DNA of 64,000 bases from Lutibacter sp. (GTDB lineage: Bacteria > Bacteroidota > Bacteroidia > Flavobacteriales > Flavobacteriaceae): NCBI RefSeq assembly GCF_016342705.1, contig NZ_JAEINV010000011.1:59815-123814 (forward strand), in the 5' to 3' direction. Below the pieces are notes generated by a model. The model saw nothing but the letters and a program-made list of their open reading frames with translations, did no database searches and had not been told where the DNA came from. Numbering within the stretch: the first letter of the stretch is position 1; each line of letters starts with the position of its first letter. Of this stretch, positions 9,472 through 17,635 are shown in pieces. The translations under genes were made by a program, and so were the position numbers.

Positions 9472-9581
9472 AAAGGAGCCAAAAAACTACAATATTTTAC
9501 AAAATGAGAAGTGCTAAAAACAAAGGGAAATTGTTGATAACTAAGGGTTTTTGGATGGTTTTTTATGTAAAATTTTGGTAA

Positions 9582-9600
9582 TTATTTACCGATACAAAAA
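9582..9600 (-). other. Probable attachment core at mnmE 3' end
   Basis: On the minus strand this reads TTTTTGTATCGGTAAATAA, encoding the final Phe-Cys-Ile-Gly-Lys-stop of MnmE. The 3' end of mnmE (trmE) is the established target of SGI1-family islands, whose core also covers these conserved codons. Here the recombinase operon begins 250 bases away. The gene end is intact, as expected when an element restores the coding sequence. The partner copy was not found in the window. Confidence 0.5.
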
Positions 9601-10970
9601 TTAGCAAAAATATTACCTAATAAATCTTCGGTAGTAACTTCTCCAGTAATTTCACCCAAATGAAATAATGCTTGGCGAATATCAATGGCAAATAAATCGG
9701 TGCTTATTTGTAAGTCAATTCCTTTTTGAACTTCTTTTATGGCATTGTAGGCATTGTTTAAAGCTTCAAAATGGCGAGAATTACTAACAATAGTTTCATT
9801 GTTACTTAATGCGCCTTTGTTTGCTAATTGTGTAAGTGTTGTAGTTAATTCGTGAATGCCTGTTTTTTCTTTTGCAGAAAGTATAAGTAGGTTTGAGAAG
9901 TTACTATTCAGAACTGAAATTTGTTCATTAGTTAATAAATCCGCTTTATTGATAATGGTTAATATTTTTTTTGAAGGATATTTATTTTCTAAATCTTGAA
10001 TTCTTGAAGCGAGTGATTCAATTTTTGAGCTATCAATTAAATGCAGCACCAACTGTGCTTTTTCAATATTTTCGAAGGTTTTTTGAATTCCAATATTTTC
10101 TACAAAATCTTCAGTAGCTCTTATTCCTGCAGTGTCTATAAATCGGTATGTTACTCCATCAATAGAAATTTCGTCTTCAATAGCATCTCTAGTAGTTCCT
10201 TCAATATGACTTACTATGGCTTTTTCTTCATTTAAAAGTGTGTTTAATAAAGTCGATTTTCCAACATTTGGTTCACCTACAATTGCCACAGGAATTCCGT
10301 TTTTAAGCACATTTCCTATTGCAAAAGAATCTATTAGGCGTTTTAAAACAGTACTAATTTTATTCACTAAATTAGTGAATGCTGTTCTGTCTGCAAATTC
10401 AACATCTTCTTCAGCAAAATCTAATTCTAACTCAATTAAACTAGCAAAATTCAGCAGTTGTGTACGTAATTCCTGAATTTCGTTGCTAAAACCGCCACGC
10501 ATTTGTTGCAAAGCTACTTGATGTGATGCCGCGGAATTTGATGAAATTAAATCAGCTACAGCTTCCGCCTGACTTAAATCCATTTTACCGTTTAAAAAAG
10601 CGCGTAAAGTGAACTCACCTGGATTGGCATTTCTAACACCGTTTTTTATGAATAATTGTAATATTTCTTGTTGAATATATACGGAACCATGGCAATTAAT
10701 TTCAACCACATTTTCTCCTGTATATGAGTTTGGATTTTTGAAAACAGAAATTAAGACTTCATCAATAATACGTTGATTATCAATGATATTACCTAGATGA
10801 ATGGTGTGAGATTTTACAGTTGTTAAATCTTTATTTCCATATTTAGATTTAAAAAATGCATTCACAATTTCTATAGCATTTTCACCAGATAAGCGAATTA
10901 CAGCAATTGCTCCAACTCCTGAAGAGGTTGCAAGTGCAATTATAGTATCATTTGTAATAGCAGTATTCAT
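9582..10970 (-). CDS. mnmE: tRNA uridine-5-carboxymethylaminomethyl modification GTPase MnmE
   Basis: MnmE acts with MnmG to modify the wobble uridine of certain tRNAs, using GTP, a folate derivative and, through the C-terminal Cys, redox or catalytic chemistry. The N-terminal folate-binding domain covers about residues 1-120. The inserted G domain has GEPNVGKST at about 230-238, GTTRD, DTAG and NKAD. The terminal CIGK motif is complete. At 462 residues the length is normal. A possible -7 box (TATTTTTG on the minus strand, 10976-10983) lies so close to the ATG that the message may be almost leaderless. Downstream is the island junction. Confidence 0.97.
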   Translation of the reverse strand: MNTAITNDTIIALATSSGVGAIAVIRLSGENAIEIVNAFFKSKYGNKDLTTVKSHTIHLGNIIDNQRIIDEVLISVFKNPNSYTGENVVEINCHGSVYIQQEILQLFIKNGVRNANPGEFTLRAFLNGKMDLSQAEAVADLISSNSAASHQVALQQMRGGFSNEIQELRTQLLNFASLIELELDFAEEDVEFADRTAFTNLVNKISTVLKRLIDSFAIGNVLKNGIPVAIVGEPNVGKSTLLNTLLNEEKAIVSHIEGTTRDAIEDEISIDGVTYRFIDTAGIRATEDFVENIGIQKTFENIEKAQLVLHLIDSSKIESLASRIQDLENKYPSKKILTIINKADLLTNEQISVLNSNFSNLLILSAKEKTGIHELTTTLTQLANKGALSNNETIVSNSRHFEALNNAYNAIKEVQKGIDLQISTDLFAIDIRQALFHLGEITGEVTTEDLLGNIFANFCIGK

Positions 10971-11027
10971 AAATGCAAAAATACAGTTTTAAAATAGTAT
11001 TTAGAAAGTAAAATTTACAAGGATAAT

Positions 11028-11471
11028 TTATTGATAGATAGCTTGTTTTATAAAGTCTTCATAATCTTCATAAAACTCTTCAAATTGATGCATAGCTTCA
11101 TTAAAAAATAAATAGGCGCCTTGCCACGTATTTTTATTGTAAATATTAAACTCACCATTAAATTTCACATATATTCTGTGAATAATTTTTTCAGTATCTA
11201 AAACATAAAGTTCATCAAAAATAATATCTGGTAAATAATCGTCAGTTAAAATGTGTTTTAACTCAAGTACTTGATCAAAAAGAAGTTCGTTTTTAGTTTT
11301 ATCATACGATTCAATATCTAAACAAACCAAAGCTTGTTTTTTGTCTGCAACAAATTTAAAGTTGAAATCTTTTATTTTGGTATTGTATAATAGCCATTTT
11401 CTTGGAAATGATTTTCCAAAGCTAGTCCAAAATTCTTTGCGCAATTGTGCCGATTCTTCTTTGCTAAACAT
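11028..11471 (-). CDS. DUF4268 domain protein
   Basis: This is a 147-residue cytoplasmic protein of the DUF4268 family. The N-terminus (SAQLRKEFWTSFGKSFP) and the aromatic, acidic C-terminus (FEEFYEDYEDFIKQAIYQ) are typical. The family has no established biochemical function, and no active-site motif is evident. Its start codon directly abuts the miaE stop codon with no gap, so it is translated from the dnaX-antiporter-miaE message. The tight linkage may reflect operon convenience rather than a shared task. Confidence 0.82.
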   Translation of the reverse strand: MFSKEESAQLRKEFWTSFGKSFPRKWLLYNTKIKDFNFKFVADKKQALVCLDIESYDKTKNELLFDQVLELKHILTDDYLPDIIFDELYVLDTEKIIHRIYVKFNGEFNIYNKNTWQGAYLFFNEAMHQFEEFYEDYEDFIKQAIYQ

Positions 11472-12053
11472 TTATCCGTGAATAGTTTCTTGAGTTCCTA
11501 AATTTTTCATTAATTCAGCTTCATATTCCAACAAGTCATTCCATTTTTTATCCACTTCTTTACGTTCACCAAATGTACGAGCAAAATTTAAAAATAAGGT
11601 ATAATGATTTGCTTCTGAAGCCATTAAGTCTCTATAAAATTTTGCTAAATCTTTATCCTGAATGTTTTCCGAAAGCAACCTAAAGCGTTCGCAACTTCTG
11701 GCTTCAATTAATGCTGCATATAATAATCTATGCACTAATTGCGTGGTTCTACTGCCGCCTTTTGGGAAAAACTTCAATAAATTATTAACGTATAAATCTT
11801 TTCTGTCGTGCCCTAATTTTATACCTCTTTTTAACAATCGCTCGTGCACCATTTTAAAGTGGCTCATTTCTTCTTTTACCAATGCAACCATTTCTGTAAC
11901 CAAATCAGAATATTCTGGAAAACTCATAATTAATGAGTTGGCCGTTGATGCTGCTTTTAGTTCACAATGTGCGTGATCAATTAAAATTTCATCAATATTT
12001 TTTTCTGCAATATTTACCCAACGCGGATCGGTCGGTAATTTTAATCCTAACAT
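11472..12053 (-). CDS. miaE: tRNA-(ms2io6A37) hydroxylase MiaE
   Basis: This is a ferritin-like non-haem diiron enzyme that hydroxylates the isopentenyl group of the modified adenosine at tRNA position 37, using oxygen. The 193-residue protein shows the diiron ligands expected of the family: Glu in DHAHCELKA, the EExxH unit in KEEMSHFKM, Glu in ALIEARSCERF, and the second ExxxH in MASEANHYTLF. It sits two bases after the antiporter gene and abuts the DUF4268 gene, in one operon with dnaX. Nearby mnmE also modifies tRNA, which may be coincidental. The identification is firm. Confidence 0.95.
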   Translation of the reverse strand: MLGLKLPTDPRWVNIAEKNIDEILIDHAHCELKAASTANSLIMSFPEYSDLVTEMVALVKEEMSHFKMVHERLLKRGIKLGHDRKDLYVNNLLKFFPKGGSRTTQLVHRLLYAALIEARSCERFRLLSENIQDKDLAKFYRDLMASEANHYTLFLNFARTFGERKEVDKKWNDLLEYEAELMKNLGTQETIHG

Positions 12054-12055
12054 AC

Positions 12056-13975
12056 TTATGTATCAAATTTAAATTTAAGTTCTTCTAAACTACTTTCTGC
12101 GCCTACCAAGGTAATAATATCTCCTAAACGCATACGCGTGTAACCATGTGACACCAATAAATGGCCTTTTCGTTTTATAGATAACACTAAAACATCTGAT
12201 GGTAAGCGTAAATCTCTTAAACGAATTCCGTGAATATCTTTATTACGAATCTCAACATCCATAGAATCTTGCCCATCATCCATACCCAATAACAACGAAG
12301 TTGCGTTTGGAGAACGAACAAAATGATCTAATAAACTTACCATTGCCGTAGCAGGTTCTATAATTAACACTCCTAATTTATGAAATTTTTCAAAATTTTC
12401 ACGTTTATTTAATCTCACAACTACTTCTTTTGAACCAATGTTTTCATAAATAAGTTCAGCAATTTTATAATTATCCTCATCAGAAAGCATTAATATAAAG
12501 GCTTCGGTTTTATGGAGTTCTAATGTTTTTAATGACGTATAGTTTATAGATTTTAAGTCAATTACTTCAAAACCTATAACATCTTTTCTATTTCTTTTAT
12601 CTGTATTTACAATTCTAGCTTCCCATTTATGTTTTTTTAATTGATTAGCTAAAGCTATAGATTGATTTTCTAGTCCGAAAATTAAAGCATCACTTGTTCC
12701 ATCATAATTGGATTTTTTTGATTTTAAATGACTTTCTTTTACAAAATTTAAAGACCATTTAAATAAAGGAGGCCCCACTAATTGATTTATTACGATTATG
12801 GCAATAATAATGGTTTCAAATTGATATCCCCAAGTAGGAAATTCATGAGAAATAATAGTGGCTAATCCCAATGCTACTCCAGCCTGTGTTAAATAAGGCA
12901 TCCAAGCAATAAATGTATATTTTTTAGGGTCTTTGGCTGCAAATACACCAAACATACCTCCAAAAACCATGGTTATTAATCTTAAGAAAAATAACCCAAC
13001 GGCAATACCGAATACACTTATTAAAGTTTGAATGGATAGCGATGCGCCTGTAAGTGTGAAAAATACAATATAAATTATTGGACTTATTTCATCTAAAACT
13101 TCAGAAAATTCTATTCTATGTTTGCTGTAATTTGTTAAGTAAAAACTTGCTATAATGCATATTAGTAATGGCTCTAGCGAAAAATCATGATGAAAATATT
13201 CCATTGATTTTATATGTACAATTTGAGATAAAATATACACACTGTAGCCAATAGCTATAATTAAAATGCCTTTAATTTGACTATCTAACTTGGAGAAAAA
13301 TGGGATTTGTAAAATTTTTCCATATAAAAACCCAATACCAAATGATGCTATTAATTCTAAAAATAGAATGACAAAAAAGAATATTCCAGTTTCTTCATCA
13401 TGAATAAAAGCTTTGGCTACTGCTAAGCAAATTGCAAAAAGTATAATTACAAGTACATCTTTTACAACGGTAACGCCCATAACAGTTTTTGTAAAAGGGC
13501 CGTTTGCTCTCATTTCATTAATAACGGCTATTGCAGAAGATGGTGAACGTGCAACAAAAATGGTTGCAAATAATAATGAAATTCCAATTTTATGTTTGGA
13601 TGGAATTCCTTTCATAAAAGGAATTAAATCTGCAATAAAATATATAACAACAGTACTCATAACAAAAGTGATAACTAGTTGCCCAATGGTCATCCACTTT
13701 ATGCTTTTCATTCTGCTTCGTAAATCATTTAAATATAATTCAGAACCTGCAGAGAAGGCAATGATAGAAAGTGCAATTTCATTTAAAAAATTAAGGTTTT
13801 CTAGAGCTTCTTTAGATATAAAATTTAATAAAGATGATCCAGCAATAATACCTGTAATGATTAAACCTGTAATTAAGGGAAATTTAATTTTTTGGAAAAC
13901 TTTAGATATTTGATTTGCAGCAATTGCTACAATAAAAAATCCCACTAAAAAGTTTATTAATAATTTTATATCCAA
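12056..13975 (-). CDS. Cation:proton antiporter with C-terminal RCK (TrkA) domains
   Basis: This is a 639-residue CPA2/KefB-type inner-membrane exchanger. Residues about 1-400 contain some twelve hydrophobic helices, including FVARSPSSAIAVI. A TrkA-N-like nucleotide-binding domain at about 425-550 begins SDALIFGLENQSIALANQL; its glycine motif is weaker than the canonical GxGxxG. A TrkA-C ligand domain follows at about 560-639 (LRLPSDVLVLSIKRKGHLLV). Such proteins exchange Na+ or K+ for protons, gated by ligands on the RCK part; the ion cannot be told here. It starts 38 bases after dnaX and ends two bases before miaE. Confidence 0.9.
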   Translation of the reverse strand: MDIKLLINFLVGFFIVAIAANQISKVFQKIKFPLITGLIITGIIAGSSLLNFISKEALENLNFLNEIALSIIAFSAGSELYLNDLRSRMKSIKWMTIGQLVITFVMSTVVIYFIADLIPFMKGIPSKHKIGISLLFATIFVARSPSSAIAVINEMRANGPFTKTVMGVTVVKDVLVIILFAICLAVAKAFIHDEETGIFFFVILFLELIASFGIGFLYGKILQIPFFSKLDSQIKGILIIAIGYSVYILSQIVHIKSMEYFHHDFSLEPLLICIIASFYLTNYSKHRIEFSEVLDEISPIIYIVFFTLTGASLSIQTLISVFGIAVGLFFLRLITMVFGGMFGVFAAKDPKKYTFIAWMPYLTQAGVALGLATIISHEFPTWGYQFETIIIAIIVINQLVGPPLFKWSLNFVKESHLKSKKSNYDGTSDALIFGLENQSIALANQLKKHKWEARIVNTDKRNRKDVIGFEVIDLKSINYTSLKTLELHKTEAFILMLSDEDNYKIAELIYENIGSKEVVVRLNKRENFEKFHKLGVLIIEPATAMVSLLDHFVRSPNATSLLLGMDDGQDSMDVEIRNKDIHGIRLRDLRLPSDVLVLSIKRKGHLLVSHGYTRMRLGDIITLVGAESSLEELKFKFDT

Positions 13976-14012
13976 ATTTTAAATTTTAAGAATGGTTAGC
14001 AAGTAAAAAAAA

Positions 14013-15713
14013 CTAAAGATCTAAATCAAACGTAGTTTTTAGCAGCTCCATAGCTTTATTTTTTTCTTTTAATTTCTCGAATTTTTCAAAAGGGGTATAC
14101 GCGTATTTTTTCGTTTCCTCTTCATTTAAATCAATAACTAAATCTACTTTAAAGTTATTTAATTTTTCTTTAATAAATTTCATTAACGGATTTTTACCAG
14201 ATTCTAATTGGTCTCTCATTAATGTTGTAGGAACTTCAAAATGAATGGTGTTATTTACAACTTTTGGTTTATTGGTAGTTAAAATGGAAGCCAATATTTT
14301 TTTTCCATCCTTTAGCAAATTAGCACTGTATTGATTCCAAAGAAGAATTACTTTATTTTCAGAAAAATCGTCACAAGGTAACCCTTCAACTGTCTCTGCA
14401 TCTACTTCAATTTCAGCAATTTCCTTGTCTCTGTGAATACTTTTTAAAGATAGTGCGGAACGTCTTCTTACGGTGTTTAAAACCGGTTTAACAATTTTTT
14501 TTTCAGTTGTTAAATCGTTGTTTTGAAGGCTGTTAGAAACTTCTTTTTTTACAGGGGTTACAGGAACTTCAATAACTTTTTTAACTCTTTTTCGTGTGTT
14601 TTTAAAAGTGACTGATGCAATTATGTATGGTTTGTTATTTTTTTTTTCTCCATCAAAAGTGATAGAGGCTAATTGCATTAAAGTGAGTTCAACTAACAAC
14701 CGCTGATTTTTACTGGTTTTATATTTTAAATCGCAATCATTTGCTAAATCCATAGCTTGTAATAAAAATCGTAAGTCAGATTTTTGCGATTGTTCTAAAT
14801 ATTTCATTTTGGCATTATCACCAACTTCTAGCAATTCCAGTGTAATTTTATCTTTAGCAACCATTAAATCTCTAAAATGAGAAGCCAATCCGTTTATAAA
14901 GTGATGCCCTTCAAAACCTTTAGAAAGTACGCTGTTAAAATGGAGTAAAACTTCAGGTATTTTATTTTCAATTAGCAAATCGGTTGTTATAAAATACTCA
15001 TCGTAATCTAGCACGTTTAGATTTTCAGTAACCGCTTTTCTAGTTAATTTATTACCCGAAAAACTAACTACTCGGTCAAAAATAGACAAAGCATCACGCA
15101 TAGCGCCATCTGCTTTTTGCGCTATAATATGAAGTGCATCATCTTCTGCAGTAATATTTTCTTCTAGCGCAATTTTTTCTAAATACTTTTTAGCATCTAA
15201 CACACCAATTCTTTTAAAATCGAAGATTTGACAACGTGATAAAATAGTTGGAATAATTTTATGCTTTTCGGTAGTTGCTAAAATAAAAATTGCGTGTTTT
15301 GGAGGTTCTTCTAATGTTTTTAAAAAGGCATTAAAAGCCGCTTGAGATAACATGTGAACCTCATCAATAATATATACTTTATATTTTCCTGTTTGTGGTG
15401 GTATTCTAACCTGATCGGTTAAGCTTCTAATGTCATCAACAGAATTGTTAGAAGCCGCATCTAATTCAAAAATATTGAAAGCAAAATCTTCATCCAAATT
15501 GGATGAAGTTGTGCTATTCTGATTTATTTTTTTGGCTAAAATACGTGCACAAGTAGTTTTTCCAACTCCACGAGGACCTGTAAAAAGCAAGGCTTGCGCT
15601 AAATGATTGTTTTTTATAGCATTTTCAAGCGTGTTTGTAATAGCTTGTTGCCCAACAACTTCCTCAAAAGTTTGAGGTCTGTATTTACGGGCTGATACTA
15701 TAAAATGTTCCAT
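14013..15713 (-). CDS. dnaX: DNA polymerase III subunit gamma/tau
   Basis: This is the clamp-loader ATPase of the replisome. It has Walker A GPRGVGKT at 46-53, Walker B DEVHML at about 118-123 and the sensor region ATTEKHKIIPTILSRCQIF. The zinc-binding cysteines that follow Walker A in most DnaX proteins are missing: the segment reads KKINQNSTTSSNLDEDFAF. The C-terminal tail (about 380-566) is basic, then helical, as in tau. A programmed frameshift to make gamma was not evident. A TATTTTTG box on the minus strand at 15736-15743 may be its promoter. It is the first gene of the dnaX-antiporter-miaE-DUF4268 operon. Confidence 0.95.
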   Translation of the reverse strand: MEHFIVSARKYRPQTFEEVVGQQAITNTLENAIKNNHLAQALLFTGPRGVGKTTCARILAKKINQNSTTSSNLDEDFAFNIFELDAASNNSVDDIRSLTDQVRIPPQTGKYKVYIIDEVHMLSQAAFNAFLKTLEEPPKHAIFILATTEKHKIIPTILSRCQIFDFKRIGVLDAKKYLEKIALEENITAEDDALHIIAQKADGAMRDALSIFDRVVSFSGNKLTRKAVTENLNVLDYDEYFITTDLLIENKIPEVLLHFNSVLSKGFEGHHFINGLASHFRDLMVAKDKITLELLEVGDNAKMKYLEQSQKSDLRFLLQAMDLANDCDLKYKTSKNQRLLVELTLMQLASITFDGEKKNNKPYIIASVTFKNTRKRVKKVIEVPVTPVKKEVSNSLQNNDLTTEKKIVKPVLNTVRRRSALSLKSIHRDKEIAEIEVDAETVEGLPCDDFSENKVILLWNQYSANLLKDGKKILASILTTNKPKVVNNTIHFEVPTTLMRDQLESGKNPLMKFIKEKLNNFKVDLVIDLNEEETKKYAYTPFEKFEKLKEKNKAMELLKTTFDLDL

Positions 15714-15774
15714 TTTTCTTAATTAGGTTATTGTGCAAAAATATAAAACGTATGGTTGATAACGTAATTAAAAC

Positions 15775-17556
15775 TTATTTTATTTCGTAAATTTTATTGT
15801 ATAAATGTTGGTATTTTGCTAAAATTTCAGTTCGTTTAGGTTTCATTGTAGGTGTTAAAAGTCCGTTATCAATTCCCCAAACGTCTGGTGTTAATTCAAA
15901 ACGTTTAATGGTTTCCCATTTTCCAAAAGCTTCGTTTCCTTTATCAATTTCTAATTGAATACGTGCAATTACACTTGGATTTGCAATTAAATCAACATTA
16001 TTTCCAGAAATTGGTTCATGATGTATTTTTGCCCAGTCGCGTAAAAATTGAAAGTTTGGTTGAATTAAAGCTGCCGGCATTTTTTGTCCTTCCCCAATAA
16101 CTAAAATTTGTTCAATAAAACGAGATTGTTTCATTTCGTTTTCAATAAAACCTGGAACAATATATTTTCCACCAGATGTTTTAAATATTTCTTTCTTTCT
16201 ACCTGTAATTTTTAAAAATCCTTCGTCATCAAATTCACCTTTATCACCAGTATGAAAATAATCACCAGTCATAACACTTGCAGTTTTTTCTGCGTCCTTG
16301 TAGTAACCTTGCATAACATTTGGTCCTTTCACCAAAATTTCACCATCTTCTGCAATTTTAACTTCAACATTATTAATAAGTTTACCAACAGTACCTATTT
16401 TAAGCCCCTTGTTCTTATATTCATTAACAGAAACTACGGGAGAAGTTTCTGTAAGTCCATAGCCTTCCCAAACTTGCATTTGAGCCGCTGAAAAAACTTT
16501 AGCCAACCTAGGTTGAAGAGGAGCGCTGCCAGACACCATTATTTCTAAATTTCCACCCAAAGCTTCACGCCATTTACTAAAAATTAATTTATTAGCTATC
16601 GCAAGTTTTTTTTGATACCACCATCCATTTTTACCATAAGGCTCATATTTTAATCCAAGATCTACAGCCCAAAAAAACAAAAATCGTTTTATACCTTTTA
16701 ATTCAGAACCTTTTGCAATAATGCTATCATAAACCTTTTCTAATAAACGAGGCACAACGGTCATTAAATTAGGTTTTACTTCTTTAATATTTTCACCGAC
16801 CTTTTCAATACTTTCTGCAAAATAAATTGAACAACCCGCATTTTGATACAGGTAAATTAACATTCGTTCAAAAATATGACAAACAGGTAAGAAACTAAAT
16901 GTAACTGATTCGCCTTTTTTAATTGGGATTATTGGAGTACAATCCATTACGTTACTAACAATATTTTCATGAGATAACATTACACCTTTTGGTCTTCCAG
17001 TGGTTCCAGAAGTGTAAATAATAGTGGCTAAATCATGAGGCTCAATAGAATTTTTAATTGATTCAACATCATTTTGATTACTGGTATCTTCACCCAGTTT
17101 TAGTACTTCTTCCCAATTTTTACAATTTTTATCATTTTCAAAAATGTAAATTTCTTTTAAGGTTGGAACTTTAGATTTTATAGCATTCGCTTTTTCAAAT
17201 AATTCAGTATCTGATAAAAAACAATACGTAATTTCAGCGTGGTTAAAAATATATTCGTAATCTTCTTTTGAAATTGTTGGATAAATTGGAATGTTAATTG
17301 CTCCAATTTGCGTAATTCCAAAGTCAATTATATTCCATTCAGTTCTATTATTAGAGGAAATAAGACCAATTTTATCACCTGGTTTTACACCTAAACGGAG
17401 TAAGCCTCTACTTATAGCATTTCCTTTGTTTAAAAATTCTTGAGAGGAAGTTGAAATCCAGTTGCCATTTTTTTTAACATTAAATGCTTTCTCTAAATGG
17501 TAAGTTTCTTGCTGGTAATAAGCAAAATCGAATAATCTTTTAATTTCTATTGACAT
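15775..17556 (-). CDS. Long-chain acyl-CoA synthetase (AMP-forming), copy 1
   Basis: This enzyme activates long-chain fatty acids to acyl-CoA through an acyl-adenylate. Motifs seen are the AMP-binding P-loop TIIYTSGTTGRPKGVMLSH, the GYGLTETSP motif, and the hinge/core GDKGEFDDEGFLKITGRKKE. I chose ATG 17556 (MSIEIKRLFDFAYYQ), giving 593 residues. The upstream 18-residue extension reads as leader sequence, and the paralogue next door begins at the same place. It is a tandem paralogue of the gene upstream (17636-19414), with 79 bases between the preferred start here and that gene's end. The pair probably arose by duplication and may differ in chain-length preference. Confidence 0.93.
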   Translation of the reverse strand: MSIEIKRLFDFAYYQQETYHLEKAFNVKKNGNWISTSSQEFLNKGNAISRGLLRLGVKPGDKIGLISSNNRTEWNIIDFGITQIGAINIPIYPTISKEDYEYIFNHAEITYCFLSDTELFEKANAIKSKVPTLKEIYIFENDKNCKNWEEVLKLGEDTSNQNDVESIKNSIEPHDLATIIYTSGTTGRPKGVMLSHENIVSNVMDCTPIIPIKKGESVTFSFLPVCHIFERMLIYLYQNAGCSIYFAESIEKVGENIKEVKPNLMTVVPRLLEKVYDSIIAKGSELKGIKRFLFFWAVDLGLKYEPYGKNGWWYQKKLAIANKLIFSKWREALGGNLEIMVSGSAPLQPRLAKVFSAAQMQVWEGYGLTETSPVVSVNEYKNKGLKIGTVGKLINNVEVKIAEDGEILVKGPNVMQGYYKDAEKTASVMTGDYFHTGDKGEFDDEGFLKITGRKKEIFKTSGGKYIVPGFIENEMKQSRFIEQILVIGEGQKMPAALIQPNFQFLRDWAKIHHEPISGNNVDLIANPSVIARIQLEIDKGNEAFGKWETIKRFELTPDVWGIDNGLLTPTMKPKRTEILAKYQHLYNKIYEIK

Positions 17557-17635
17557 TTGGTTTAGTTTAATTGCAATTTGCAAAGTATAAAATATAATAG
17601 TCTTGTACAAGCTACTATGTTACCTAAATATAATA

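Larger units (their letters stand above)
1..9600. mobile_element. Integrated genomic island next to mnmE, left end outside window
   Basis: All genes between the window start and the mnmE stop codon are accessory: a type I restriction-modification system, a DUF4407 protein, an HNH nuclease, small zinc-finger and HTH proteins, and a tyrosine recombinase. The recombinase module lies against the 3' end of mnmE. That gene end is a known integration site of tyrosine-recombinase islands such as SGI1, and the last codons (Cys-Ile-Gly-Lys-stop) match that kind of core. I found no second copy of this core in 1-9580, so the other end is probably left of the window and the restriction system would be cargo. 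The extent is an inference; the gene content is seen. The restriction genes could instead be a separate insertion. Confidence 0.5.
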
